A DNA stretch of 64,000 nt from assembly GCA_020636275.1 (NCBI GenBank), contig JACJYD010000005.1:72001-136000 (forward strand). The letters run 5' to 3'. The translations under genes were made by a program, and so were the position numbers. Positions 25,633 through 34,438 of the stretch are shown here, piece after piece (the first letter of the stretch is position 1; the number at the start of each line of letters is the position of its first letter). The notes below the pieces were generated by a model that was not told the origin of the DNA, ran no database searches, and worked only from the letters and a program-made list of their open reading frames with translations. Source of the DNA: Lewinellaceae bacterium. Its GTDB lineage: Bacteria > Bacteroidota > Bacteroidia > Chitinophagales > Saprospiraceae.

Positions 25633-26501
25633 GCGTGCGATCGCTTTTTGAAAAATTGGAGCAAGGCATTTACATAGCTATCCCCGGTCTGTATGCTCAG
25701 CGTGTCGGCGCCGTTTCGCCCGAATGATTTGAGAAAGCGTTCCTGTTTTTCCCGGAAGGCCTCGGCAAACCGCTCCCGGATGCGTTTGCTGGAGGTATCG
25801 ATCCAACCCAGGCGCCCCGTTTCGGCATCGTGGGCGTGGATCAGGCCCACATTGGGCAGGGCGACTTCACGGGGGTCGTAGAGGTGTACGCCCACCAGGT
25901 CGTGTTTGCGGGCAACCACCTGGAGGGGCGTTTCGTAGCCACCGGCCTGGAAGTCGGAGCACATGAAACAAATGCTCCGTTTTTTGATCACGTTGTTGAG
26001 GTATTCCAGGGCCAATCCGATATTGGTACCCCGTTTTCCGGGTTCGATATCGATCAATTCGCGAATGATGCGCAGGATGTGTTGGCGGCCTTTTTTGGGA
26101 GGTATGAAGGCTTCGATCTCTTCGGAAAAGAGAATGGCGCCTACTTTGTCGTTGTTTTGGATAGCGGAAAAGGCGATCACCGCGCAGAGCTCGGTGATCA
26201 GTTCGCGCTTCAGTTGGGTGGTCGTGCCGAAAAGGGCCGAATGGCTCACGTCTACCAGCAGCATGACGGTCAGTTCGCGTTCTTCCTCAAACACCTTGAT
26301 ATAGGGTTCGCCGGTACGGGCCGTGACGTTCCAGTCGATGTTCCGGATGTCGTCGCCGTACTGATAGGAGCGCACTTCGCTGAAAGACATGCCGCGTCCC
26401 TTGAAGGCGCTATGGTATTCTCCGGAAAAGAGATGCCTGGTCAAGCCCTTGGTCTTGATCTCGATCTTCCGAACTTTTTTGAGCAGCTCTTTGGTTTCCA
26501 T
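25629..26501 (-). CDS. DUF58 protein of the Bat operon
   Basis: The 290-residue cytoplasmic protein shows the DUF58 signature (RSYQYGDDIRNIDWNVTARTGEPYIKVFEEERELTVMLLVDVSHS), which leads into a VWA-like fold. Family members act with MoxR ATPases in assembling or activating enzyme complexes. The gene overlaps the next gene by four bases. Between it and moxR lie 50 bases containing a hairpin. Confidence 0.92.
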   Translation of the reverse strand: METKELLKKVRKIEIKTKGLTRHLFSGEYHSAFKGRGMSFSEVRSYQYGDDIRNIDWNVTARTGEPYIKVFEEERELTVMLLVDVSHSALFGTTTQLKRELITELCAVIAFSAIQNNDKVGAILFSEEIEAFIPPKKGRQHILRIIRELIDIEPGKRGTNIGLALEYLNNVIKKRSICFMCSDFQAGGYETPLQVVARKHDLVGVHLYDPREVALPNVGLIHAHDAETGRLGWIDTSSKRIRERFAEAFREKQERFLKSFGRNGADTLSIQTGDSYVNALLQFFKKRSHA

Positions 26502-26511
26502 AGACGATATA

Positions 26512-26542
26512 AATGCAGATCGACTCCAGGTCGCTCTGCATT
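26512..26542 (-). repeat. Hairpin between moxR and DUF58 gene
   Basis: Bases 26512-26524 pair with 26530-26542 with one mismatch (26520/26534). On the coding strand a run of nine T precedes rather than follows it, so it is not a normal terminator. It may set the ratio of ATPase to downstream proteins by RNA processing. Confidence 0.6.
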
Positions 26543-26551
26543 AAAAAAAAA

Positions 26552-27547
26552 TTAAGGCACCTCCACCGTATTCAATACCTTATCAATAATATCTTCCTGA
26601 GTGATATTTTCGGCTTCGGCCTCATAGGTCAGGCCGATGCGGTGGCGCATAACGTCGTGGCAGATGCTGCGCACATCTTCGGGAATGACGAAGCCGCGGC
26701 GCTGGAGGAAAGCCTCGGCTTTGGCGGCCAGGGCCAGGTTGATGCTGGCGCGGGGCGAGGCTCCGTAGTTGATCAGAGGCCCCAGGTTGTTCAGGCCGTA
26801 GTCCTGCGGATTTCGGGTTGCAAAAACGATATCGATGATGTACTGTTCGATCTTTTCGTCCATATAGACCTTCCGGACGGAGCTCCGGGCCTGGAGGATC
26901 TCTTTCTGTTCGATCACGGGTTTTACTTCCCCGAATTTCTCGTCGGAGAGGTTTCGGCGCACGATCTCCCGTTCCTCCTCTTTCGAGGGATATCCGATCT
27001 TGACCTTGAGCATGAAGCGATCGGTCTGTGCTTCGGGCAGGGGGTAAGTGCCTTCCTGTTCGATGGGGTTCTGGGTGGCTAGTACGAGGAAGGGTTCCTC
27101 CAACGGATAGGTGGCGCCACCGATGGTCACCTGCCGTTCCTGCATGGCTTCCAGAAGGGCCGACTGTACTTTTGCCGGCGCCCGGTTGATCTCGTCGGCC
27201 AGGATGAAGTTAGCGAAAATGGGCCCCTTGCGCACCGTAAATTCATGGGCGGTGGGGTTGTAGATCATGGTGCCGATGATGTCGGCAGGAAGCAGGTCGG
27301 GTGTGAACTGGATGCGACTGAACCGCGCGTTGATCGCCTGCGAGAGGGTCTTGATCGCCAGGGTTTTCGCCAGACCGGGAAGTCCTTCCAGCAAAATATG
27401 GCCCTTGGTGAGCAGGCCGATCAACAAACGATCGATCATATTTTGCTGGCCTACAATAACCTTTTCGGTTTCCTGATTTAATTTTTCGACAAAAGCGCTG
27501 TCGAGGTATATTTGCTGATTCAGTGCTTCGATGTCAATCGACTGCAT
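26552..27547 (-). CDS. moxR: MoxR-family AAA+ ATPase
   Basis: The 331-residue ATPase heads the Bat operon. Walker A is GLPGLAKT, Walker B FILADEINRAPAKVQSALLEAM, and sensor 1 LVLATQNPIEQEGTYPLPEAQTDRF; the C-terminal lid contains ARNPQDYGLNNLGPLINYGASPRASI. MoxR ATPases partner with VWA-domain proteins as chaperone-like machines, here presumably DUF58, BatA and BatB. The gene is divergent from the hypothetical gene at 27.7 kb across a 131-base spacer. Confidence 0.94.
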   Translation of the reverse strand: MQSIDIEALNQQIYLDSAFVEKLNQETEKVIVGQQNMIDRLLIGLLTKGHILLEGLPGLAKTLAIKTLSQAINARFSRIQFTPDLLPADIIGTMIYNPTAHEFTVRKGPIFANFILADEINRAPAKVQSALLEAMQERQVTIGGATYPLEEPFLVLATQNPIEQEGTYPLPEAQTDRFMLKVKIGYPSKEEEREIVRRNLSDEKFGEVKPVIEQKEILQARSSVRKVYMDEKIEQYIIDIVFATRNPQDYGLNNLGPLINYGASPRASINLALAAKAEAFLQRRGFVIPEDVRSICHDVMRHRIGLTYEAEAENITQEDIIDKVLNTVEVP

Positions 27548-27678
27548 GGGGGGTGTTTGTGGTTAAGAATGGCCCGGTCGGGGCGTAAAATTGCAAATTT
27601 TGGGAAAATCTTTTTAATTGGGAAGCAACTCGGCGCCTCCACAACTATGATTAACGTGTAATTAACAAACTTTGTGCT

Positions 27679-28344
27679 ATGAAAACAATTTTTCCAATTC
27701 TTTTCCTGCTTTGTGTAAGCAGGTTTGCCTCTTCCCAGTCACCCGCAGACACCAATAATCCCGTTATGAACCTCAAGGATGGGGTTTTGGTCGTGCGACT
27801 GCGAACCCAGACGAACAAGATCAATAAATTGAAGGAATGGATGGCCGGAGAAACGCCGGGAACTCCCGTCTACCAACGCCTGGAAGATCAGATAGAGGAG
27901 GTCAAAACGGAAGTGGCCTCGGAGAACCGGATCGTGCGAAAAGCCTTTGGAGACCTTTATCAATATTCCGATGTGCTTTTCTTCTTCGATACGCTGGCCA
28001 ATGCGCTCAAGGAGGGAAAGACTTCAGGCATTTTTCTCAATGAAAACATGGAAGTAGACCCCGCCCTCAAACTGGGCGACCGATTCTATCTCGTCGCCGG
28101 GGTGGGCAGTATCCCCTCCTCTGAAGCAGCTTCCTCTCAAGAGCAAATAATTATCTACGACCGGAATTATAATTTGATGACCGATCCTTTCCCGGGCTAC
28201 TCGAGAAAGTTTAGCATCCTTTCTTTGTTTAAGAGCTTTTTTTTGACAGGAGAGGAATTGCTCCGGTTTAAAACCCGGGAAAGCGTAGAATGGCTCAACC
28301 GGAAGTTCACGAGGTATTCCGGACGGCTCAGGAACAGCGGTTGA
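27679..28344 (+). CDS. Hypothetical exported protein
   Basis: The 221-residue protein has a signal peptide (MKTIFPILFLLCVSRFASSQ) and no other membrane helix. The mature part begins with VVRLRTQTNKINKLKEWMAG and includes VRKAFGDLYQYSDVLFFFDTLANAL and a conserved-looking IYDRNYNLMTDPFPGYSRKF stretch. This resembles small Bacteroidota secreted proteins of unknown role; I do not assign a family. It stands alone on the plus strand, convergent three bases from the next gene with no terminator visible. Confidence 0.75.
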   Translation: MKTIFPILFLLCVSRFASSQSPADTNNPVMNLKDGVLVVRLRTQTNKINKLKEWMAGETPGTPVYQRLEDQIEEVKTEVASENRIVRKAFGDLYQYSDVLFFFDTLANALKEGKTSGIFLNENMEVDPALKLGDRFYLVAGVGSIPSSEAASSQEQIIIYDRNYNLMTDPFPGYSRKFSILSLFKSFFLTGEELLRFKTRESVEWLNRKFTRYSGRLRNSG

Positions 28345-28347
28345 ATC

Positions 28348-28692
28348 TCAATCTTTCAACGTATCCTGTTCATTGAACAAGGGCGCTACCGGGGTCGTGT
28401 CTTTTGGAAGCAGGCGCTCGGGCTCCAGGGGCTTCTCGGGTTTAGCCGGCCTGTTGAAGGTATCCCGGTTGGCTTTTGCCCATTCGATAACGAGCGAGTC
28501 GACCTCCTTGGAAGCCAATTCCAGGGCCCGCTTTCTGCAGGCGCGCCATACTTCTTCCCGGTAGTCCTGCAGGCGTTTGTCGAGTTCCTTTTGGACCAGG
28601 GGCGTCAGGGTCGGGACCTGGAAGGCAAATAGAAGAAGCACGGCCCCTGCAGCCAGGAACCAGCCAATGCGCGGGGTATGCCTGTTTGCCAT
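28348..28692 (-). CDS. Hypothetical membrane-anchored protein
   Basis: This 114-residue protein has one N-terminal helix (IGWFLAAGAVLLLFAFQVPTL) and then a charged, helical exterior (VQKELDKRLQDYREEVWRACRKRALELASKEVDSLVIEWAK) and a proline-rich tail. It follows the small lipoprotein gene by 14 bases. A DSLV motif inside the helical part is shared with that lipoprotein, hinting at relatedness or a joint complex. No known family recognised. Confidence 0.65.
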   Translation of the reverse strand: MANRHTPRIGWFLAAGAVLLLFAFQVPTLTPLVQKELDKRLQDYREEVWRACRKRALELASKEVDSLVIEWAKANRDTFNRPAKPEKPLEPERLLPKDTTPVAPLFNEQDTLKD

Positions 28693-28706
28693 TTGGAAAT
28701 TTGAAT

Positions 28707-28967
28707 TTATTTAATTTTTTCAATTCGTTCGAGTTGCTGGGTGACCTCCTGGATGCGGTCGGTCCACAGGGAATCCTTGTAGAATTGGACCAGCGAATCA
28801 AAGCGGAGGTCGCACAAACTGTCGAGTTCGGGCCGCAGTTTGATCACCTCTTCCTTGAACAGGCTATCGACAAAACTCCGTTCTTCCCAACTCAAGGTCT
28901 CGGGGGTATCCTCCTCGCAGGCGGCGAAAAGGGTCAGGGGGATCAGGCCCCAAAGGAGAATTCGCAT
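28707..28967 (-). CDS. Small hypothetical lipoprotein
   Basis: I start at 28967 (MRILLWGLIPLTLFAACEED), giving 86 residues; the 12-codon upstream extension would overlap lptB. The lipobox TLFAAC marks it as a lipoprotein. The mature part is helical and acidic (FVDSLFKEEVIKLRPELDSLCDLRFDSLVQFYKDSLW). It begins 28 bases after lptB, so it may be part of an lptB transcript. No known family. Confidence 0.65.
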   Translation of the reverse strand: MRILLWGLIPLTLFAACEEDTPETLSWEERSFVDSLFKEEVIKLRPELDSLCDLRFDSLVQFYKDSLWTDRIQEVTQQLERIEKIK

Positions 28968-28995
28968 CCGGTAACCGGCATCCGATAGCGTGAAC

Positions 28996-29736
28996 TTACA
29001 CATCGATCACTTTTTTCCGAAGCTCGAAATGCTTGCCGAGGTATACTTTTCGCACCATTTCGTCGGCGGCTAGTTCCTCAGCCGTACCGGCCTTGAGGAT
29101 ACGTCCTTCGAACATGAGGTAGGCCCGGTCGGTGATGGAGAGGGTTTCCTGCACATTGTGGTCGGTGATGAGGATGCCGATGTTCTTGGTCTTCAGTTTG
29201 GCCACGATATACTGGATATCTTCCACGGCAATAGGGTCGATGCCGGCGAAGGGTTCGTCGAGCAGAATGAAATTGGGGTCGGTCGCCAGGGCCCGGGCGA
29301 TCTCGGTGCGCCGCCGCTCTCCGCCGGAGAGGGTGTCGCCCCGGTTTTTGCGGACCTTTTCCAATCCGAATTCCTTCAGGAGGCCCTCCAGCTTTTCGGC
29401 CTGGTCGGCCCGGTTTAATTTCGTCATCTCCAGTACCGCCTTGATATTGTCCTCCACGCTGAGTTTGCGGAACACGGAAGGCTCCTGCGGGAGGTAGCCG
29501 ATGCCGTTTTGCGCCCGCTTGTACATCGGCAATTTGGTGATATCGGTCTGATCGAGGAAAACCTTGCCCTCGTCGGGCTTGATAAACCCGACAACCATGT
29601 AAAACGTAGTGGTCTTGCCGGCTCCGTTGGGGCCGAGCAGACCGACGATCTCACCTTGTTGGACGTTGAGGGAGACGTTCTGGACCACTGTCCGCCTTCC
29701 GTATAATTTAACCAGTTCTTCGGTTCGTAATAACAT
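28996..29736 (-). CDS. lptB: LPS export ABC transporter ATPase LptB
   Basis: The 246-residue ATPase powers lipopolysaccharide extraction from the inner membrane. Walker A GPNGAGKTT is at residues 35-43, the signature LSGGERRRTEIARAL follows, then Walker B FILLDEPFAGIDPIAVEDIQ with the LptB-specific GIDPIAV. ATG 29736 is preceded by AAGGAAGGA, one of the few Shine-Dalgarno-like sequences here; the frame extends 11 codons further but lacks support. Other lpt genes are not in the window. Confidence 0.92.
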   Translation of the reverse strand: MLLRTEELVKLYGRRTVVQNVSLNVQQGEIVGLLGPNGAGKTTTFYMVVGFIKPDEGKVFLDQTDITKLPMYKRAQNGIGYLPQEPSVFRKLSVEDNIKAVLEMTKLNRADQAEKLEGLLKEFGLEKVRKNRGDTLSGGERRRTEIARALATDPNFILLDEPFAGIDPIAVEDIQYIVAKLKTKNIGILITDHNVQETLSITDRAYLMFEGRILKAGTAEELAADEMVRKVYLGKHFELRKKVIDV

Positions 29737-29817
29737 TCCTTCCTTTGGTAATTGCGCGAATTGACGCAAAATTAATCAAATTGTCAAGAAGCACTGCGAT
29801 CACAGGTCGCGGGGCCT

Positions 29818-31446
29818 TTAATTTTCCGGCCATTTCACTTCAAACGAGGCCTCCACCTCCCAGTTGGCCCGAACGGGTTCGACCGGCCAGTTCAGCAGGC
29901 GCTCCGGTTGCAACTTCCGGTCGTAGTTGCCGGGCGACCAGCGGCCGTTGCCGTCGCGGTCTTCTATGAGCCGGATCTGGTAGGTGCCGGGTTTGAGGCC
30001 GGGTATCCAGTTTTCCCAACTCGACTGATCGCCGCTTAGGGTGAAACGGGTAAGAGTGGTTTCTTGTTGCATCAGCTCCACCAGATAAGACTGACCGGTT
30101 TCCAGGCTATCGATCTTTAGGTGGAGACTGCCCAGATCGGCCTGTTGGGCGATCGGGCACCTCAGGGTGAGCGAATCGTTGGTCAGGCCCTGCCAGCCTT
30201 CCAGGGCATGGGGCAGGAAAAGGAGCCTGTACGTCTTGCCTTCTTCCCAGTCAAACTGCACGGTTAGTTGTTGCAGATCGGAAGAGTCGGGGTAGACCCG
30301 GAGGTTTTTGTCAGCCAGTAGGGTCGAGTCGCCCCAGAGTTGGATAGAATCTAGGGTTACCTCTTTGACCGGATAGTTCCACCGGACCTGTATGGGCTGG
30401 GTCGGGTTTTGAGCCGGCAATTGGCCCTTGGTCGCTGTGCGCAGCCGCATTTGGTCCCAGTTGGCAGGGCGGGTGACCGGCCGGACCAACACCGTGTCGT
30501 GCCGCTCGCCGGTTTGGAGCAGGACTTTCCAGGACAGGGTGTCGGAGCGTTCGTGGTACAGGAATACAGTGTCTTTTTCAGTTTTGTGAAACAACAGGGG
30601 CTCGGAAGCCTCGAACTCCAGGTCCCAGGGTTCCCGGTTGAAGGTCAGCTTGACCAGCCCCGGCTGGATATTGGGCTGACCTAACAAACGAAGCGGCAGT
30701 TCTTCCTGGAAGAAGCGGATCTGAACAGGCGCCTGAATGCTGTCTCCGGTATAGATCGTGTGATCGAGAAACCCGATGCGCTCGCTCGACTGGTCAAAAA
30801 GGTAGTTCAGGTTGGCATCTTCCAGGGCAAAGATCTTGAAGGTGTCCGATTTTACATTTTCAATTTTAAAATTCCCCTTGGCGTCCGTTTTGGAAAAATA
30901 GAAGGGCCGTTCGGTCCGCACGACCGAATCGGCCAGGTTGTCGTAGAGGAGCACCAGGATCTTATCGACGGGTTTGCCGGTAAAAGCGTCGACCACCGAA
31001 CCGCTTACCTGGAGGGAGTCGATGTAGTCGCCGGTTGAAAAAATAAACCGGATGGGGGCCGCATTGCCCTCGGTAAAGTCCTTGATGGCATCGCCGAACT
31101 GGATGGTATAGGTCGCATCGGGGCGCAGAACCTCGTCTTTATCGAATTCGAAGCGTACGTTCCGGTATTTTTCCAGGGTTACGGTCGGGCGTTTGGCCAG
31201 GGGAGGGGAGACGACCACCTGGTTGAACACGTCTTTCAGGTCGACAAATTCGTCGAATGCCAGAAGAATGGATTGTTTCTCAAAATGAGTTTGGAAATTG
31301 GGCGTCGACCGCGCCGAATCGAGCTGGGGGGGAATGGTGTCTCTCGGCCCTCCGGTAAGCGATCCCACCTGTGCGCAGCTGCTGAGCATGGACAAGTAGG
31401 CGGTGAGCAGGATAAAGGAGAGCAGGAATATGGTCAATAATCGCAT
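29818..31446 (-). CDS. Ig-like domain lipoprotein
   Basis: The 542-residue lipoprotein has a signal peptide and lipobox (LSMLSSC), then CAQVGSLTGGPRDTIPPQLDSARSTPNFQTHF, a strongly conserved opening of a Bacteroidota-wide family. An Ig-like (SbsA type) domain at about 35-140 ends with IQFGDAIKDFTEGN, followed by a carboxypeptidase-like segment (VSGSVVDAFTGKPVDKILVLLYD) and further beta domains. It is probably exposed at the outer membrane. Function unknown. It follows xerD by 13 bases on the same strand. Confidence 0.85.
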   Translation of the reverse strand: MRLLTIFLLSFILLTAYLSMLSSCAQVGSLTGGPRDTIPPQLDSARSTPNFQTHFEKQSILLAFDEFVDLKDVFNQVVVSPPLAKRPTVTLEKYRNVRFEFDKDEVLRPDATYTIQFGDAIKDFTEGNAAPIRFIFSTGDYIDSLQVSGSVVDAFTGKPVDKILVLLYDNLADSVVRTERPFYFSKTDAKGNFKIENVKSDTFKIFALEDANLNYLFDQSSERIGFLDHTIYTGDSIQAPVQIRFFQEELPLRLLGQPNIQPGLVKLTFNREPWDLEFEASEPLLFHKTEKDTVFLYHERSDTLSWKVLLQTGERHDTVLVRPVTRPANWDQMRLRTATKGQLPAQNPTQPIQVRWNYPVKEVTLDSIQLWGDSTLLADKNLRVYPDSSDLQQLTVQFDWEEGKTYRLLFLPHALEGWQGLTNDSLTLRCPIAQQADLGSLHLKIDSLETGQSYLVELMQQETTLTRFTLSGDQSSWENWIPGLKPGTYQIRLIEDRDGNGRWSPGNYDRKLQPERLLNWPVEPVRANWEVEASFEVKWPEN

Positions 31447-31459
31447 GATCGCAGGCGGG

Positions 31460-32377
31460 TTATGAGTTGTTGGGTTTATGGCTTCGGGGATGAAAGGCGA
31501 GCAGGGTATCGCGCAGGTAGTCGGTGTTCAGGTGCGTGTAAATTTCGGTAGTGAGGATCGACTCATGCCCCAGCATTTCCTGGACAGCCCGGAGGTCGGC
31601 CCCGCCTTCTATGAGGTGGGTGGCGAAAGAATGGCGGAAGGTATGCGGAGATACGGTTTTTTCAATATTGGCGGCCTCGGCGGCTTGTTTGACAATGAGG
31701 AAGACCATGACCCGCGTCAGTTTTTTGCCCCTGCGGTTGAGAAACAGGAAATTTTCGTGTCCCCGGGCGACGGGCTGGCGTTGCCGCACATATTCGGAAT
31801 AGAGTTGAATGTATTTTACGGCTTCATCTCCGATGGGAACCAGACGTTCCTTGTCTCCTTTTCCGGTCACTTTGACAAAGCCGATATCCAGGTATAGATT
31901 GGACAGGCGAAGGTCGACGAGTTCGCTGACACGCAGTCCGCAGGCATAGAGCGTTTCGAGGATAGCGCGGTTGCGGTGCCCCTGGGGTTGGCTCAGGTCG
32001 ACCGACTCCAGCATGGCCTGAATTTCTTCGAAAGAAAGGACCTCCGGGATATCGCGATCGAGCCGCGGGGATTCGAGCAGTTCGGTTGGATCGGTGGCAA
32101 TGAGGTCTTCGATGAGCAGGTACCGGTAATAGGCCTTGATCCCGGAAATGAGGCGGGCCTGGGAGCGCTTGGCAAAACCCAGTTCATTGAGCCACTGGAG
32201 GAAGTCGGTCAGGTGCGACAATTCCACCTGAGTGGGGTTCAGGTCCAGCTGCCGCAAATGCAGGAAGGCGGCCAGTTTGCCGATATCGCGCACATAGGCC
32301 TCCCGCGTGTTGGGGGAAAGCGAGCGCTCCAATAGGAGAAAACTGCCGAATCCTTTAATAGTGCTTTTCCAATCCAT
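31460..32377 (-). CDS. xerD: Tyrosine recombinase XerD
   Basis: The 305-residue recombinase resolves chromosome dimers at dif with its partner. The N-terminal SAM-like core-binding domain covers about 1-90. Catalytic residues are all present: Arg149 (CGLRVSEL), Lys173, His245 and Arg248 (HTFRHSFATHL), His271 (LGHES) and the nucleophile Tyr280. The length and ILTTEIYTHLN ending fit chromosomal XerC/D rather than a phage integrase. No integrated element borders it. XerC versus XerD cannot be separated with full certainty. Confidence 0.9.
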   Translation of the reverse strand: MDWKSTIKGFGSFLLLERSLSPNTREAYVRDIGKLAAFLHLRQLDLNPTQVELSHLTDFLQWLNELGFAKRSQARLISGIKAYYRYLLIEDLIATDPTELLESPRLDRDIPEVLSFEEIQAMLESVDLSQPQGHRNRAILETLYACGLRVSELVDLRLSNLYLDIGFVKVTGKGDKERLVPIGDEAVKYIQLYSEYVRQRQPVARGHENFLFLNRRGKKLTRVMVFLIVKQAAEAANIEKTVSPHTFRHSFATHLIEGGADLRAVQEMLGHESILTTEIYTHLNTDYLRDTLLAFHPRSHKPNNS

Positions 32378-32479
32378 GTGCTCATTAATGCTTGACAGCC
32401 CATTCCCTGTCGGGCCGAAAGACTTTGTTATTATAACCGATTTGTGTACTTTTAGACGGTGAACCTATACCTAACGCGC

Positions 32480-32983
32480 ATGCGCTTGCTGATTCCGGGT
32501 TTATTGGTGTACGCTCTGTTTGTCCTTTTCGGCCGATGGTATTTCGTTTGCGAAGTTAGAAATCGTTGTGCAGACCGCGAAGTAATACCTGTTCGAACCC
32601 CTTCGCTCGTTTTAACGGAAGGGGAAAAGATCGTATTGGAAGGATATGAGCAATTTATGTTCCAGCCGAATAGCATCCGGCCGGTTTTGAGCGATGAGAA
32701 CCGGAGGTTTTTGAAGGACCTCAGCGCTCTCCTGAAGGAAAACCCTTCGAAACAGATCATGATCACCGGGTTCTACCTCCGGTCGGAAGAATTGATACCG
32801 ACGGGTTTTTTCAAGGATATTGGATTGGGAAGGGCTGCCCAGATCGAATTGATGTTGGAAGATATGGGGGTCGATCCCCTGAGAATAGCCATCCATTCCA
32901 TGGTATTGGATCGCGACACCCTGGAGCAGCCGGTACGGTTCCTGATTCCGCAAACCCCGACTTCTACGCTTTTAACTGAATGA
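32480..32983 (+). CDS. OmpA-like domain protein
   Basis: Start chosen at ATG 32480 (MRLLIPGLLVYALFVLFGRWYFVCEV), giving 167 residues; a GTG seven codons earlier is possible. One N-terminal membrane helix anchors a domain like the OmpA C-terminal fold: FMFQPNSIRPVLSDENRRFLKDLSALLKENPSKQIMITGFYLRSEE, then GLGRAAQIELMLEDMGVDPLRI. This resembles OmpA peptidoglycan-binding domains but is compact and may have lost part of the ligand site. The helix-hairpin-helix gene follows 13 bases later, so they likely work together. Confidence 0.7.
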   Translation: MRLLIPGLLVYALFVLFGRWYFVCEVRNRCADREVIPVRTPSLVLTEGEKIVLEGYEQFMFQPNSIRPVLSDENRRFLKDLSALLKENPSKQIMITGFYLRSEELIPTGFFKDIGLGRAAQIELMLEDMGVDPLRIAIHSMVLDRDTLEQPVRFLIPQTPTSTLLTE

Positions 32984-32996
32984 AAAATCCGATTCT

Positions 32997-34313
32997 ATGA
33001 ATTTCTTCAGCGATTTTTTTTCTTCCTTTGACCAGCAGGATAGTCTCATCTTCGTGCTCTTCGCCGTCGTCTCTTTCCTGTTTGGGTTTGTACTGAGCTG
33101 GCTCGTTTCCGGCAGGAAAAGCGGCAAATACCGCCTGGCTGCTCAAAAGACCCAGGCTGAACTCAAGGCGCTGAATGCCGAATACCAATCGTTTAAAGAG
33201 CAGTTGGAACTCAAGGAGGCCGATCTGCAACACGCCCAGGTGGAAGTGGAGGAAGCCAAGCGGAGAACCGGCAACCTGCAGGACGAGAACCGGCGCCTGA
33301 GGGCGGAATTGGAGGAAAACCAATCCGAATTGATCCGCCTGGAGTCGGCCGTCACTTCCCAACAGGTTACTATCGAAGACCTGAACGACCAGATCCTGGG
33401 GCTGCGCACCAGGACTCAAAACCTGAGCGAAGAAGCGCCCCAGGAGGATACGGCCCCGGGAGTTCCGCAAGGCGTACAGGAACCCCCTGAATCTCCGGAA
33501 TCGCTGCCTTATGAACCGGTCGACGCGGTTGCGGAAATGCAGAGTGCCTTCAATGCGGCGTTGCAGCGCTTGTCGACGATCGAAGAAAAATTACAACGCC
33601 TGGAAGCGGAGAATGCGACCCTTCGCGATCAGTACGCCGCTGCCCCGGTCGGGCGCAGTTTGGGCACCTCGGTAGATGCCCTCTTTGACCTGGATGAAGA
33701 AGAAGATGAAGAAGAAGTCGTCAACCAGGCACGTGAATACCTGAAAACAGCCATCGGCACCGCATTGCCTGCCGCCGATGCTTCGGAAAAAGATGATCTC
33801 CAGCAGATCGAGGGCATCGGGCCCTTTATAGAAAAACAGCTCAACCAGGCGGGCATTTACACCTTTGAGCAGGTCAGCCGCCTGGATGAAGTGCTCATCG
33901 ACCAACTGACCAAGGCCATCCAATTCTTCCCCGGGCGCATCGTCAAGGACGATTGGGTCGGGCAGGCCAAAAAACTGCTCGAACAAACACCGGACCTGGA
34001 AATTCAGCATCCCGTTGAAAACGTGGAAGCCCCCCCCTCCGCAGAAGAAGGGGAACAACATTCCCTCCAGGTCGTCGAGGGTATTGGCCCCAAGATCGAG
34101 GCTTTGCTAAATGAAGCGGGTATCCAAACGGTGCAAGACCTGGCAGGAACGGAAGTGGAACGGCTGCAGGAGATCCTCGCCGCCGCAGGAGAGCGTTTTC
34201 GGCTCCACGATCCCGGCACCTGGCCCGAACAGGCCCGCCTCGCCGCCGAAGGGGAGTGGGAACAACTGAAGTCGTTTAAGGAGTACCTCGACGGGGGGAA
34301 ATACAGGGAATAA
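32997..34313 (+). CDS. Membrane coiled-coil protein with two helix-hairpin-helix motifs
   Basis: The 438-residue protein has an N-terminal helix (LIFVLFAVVSFLFGFVLSWLVSG, 18-40), a long coiled coil (about 45-140), a proline/glutamate linker, a second coiled coil, and two helix-hairpin-helix units: LQQIEGIGPFIEKQLNQAGIYTFEQVSRL and LQVVEGIGPKIEALLNEAGIQTVQDLAG. Such motifs normally bind DNA without sequence specificity, or protein, and in Bacteroidota are often fused to membrane proteins. A membrane-DNA or membrane-envelope tether with the adjacent OmpA-like protein is a hypothesis only. Confidence 0.75.
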   Translation: MNFFSDFFSSFDQQDSLIFVLFAVVSFLFGFVLSWLVSGRKSGKYRLAAQKTQAELKALNAEYQSFKEQLELKEADLQHAQVEVEEAKRRTGNLQDENRRLRAELEENQSELIRLESAVTSQQVTIEDLNDQILGLRTRTQNLSEEAPQEDTAPGVPQGVQEPPESPESLPYEPVDAVAEMQSAFNAALQRLSTIEEKLQRLEAENATLRDQYAAAPVGRSLGTSVDALFDLDEEEDEEEVVNQAREYLKTAIGTALPAADASEKDDLQQIEGIGPFIEKQLNQAGIYTFEQVSRLDEVLIDQLTKAIQFFPGRIVKDDWVGQAKKLLEQTPDLEIQHPVENVEAPPSAEEGEQHSLQVVEGIGPKIEALLNEAGIQTVQDLAGTEVERLQEILAAAGERFRLHDPGTWPEQARLAAEGEWEQLKSFKEYLDGGKYRE

Positions 34314-34332
34314 AAACAGGAATCCTCGTCAT

Positions 34333-34385
34333 AATAAGCGCAAGTTCTAAAAATCGCCCTGCGATTTTTAGAACTTGCGCTTATT
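34333..34385. repeat. 25-bp perfect hairpin between convergent genes
   Basis: Bases 34333-34357 pair without error with 34361-34385 around the three-base loop cct. The convergent genes end at 34313 (plus) and 34439 (minus), so it may be a bidirectional terminator, but no T-run follows and its length far exceeds need. Confidence 0.9.
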
Positions 34386-34438
34386 GTAAAAATCATGTTG
34401 CCTGGTAAAAATTGCCGAAGGAAAATTTGGGCAGCCGC

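Noticed and set aside
31460..32377. xerD as integrase of a mobile island near tRNA-Met
   Set aside because: The protein fits chromosomal XerC/D, the tRNA is 16 kb away, and no direct repeat of the tRNA end was noticed.
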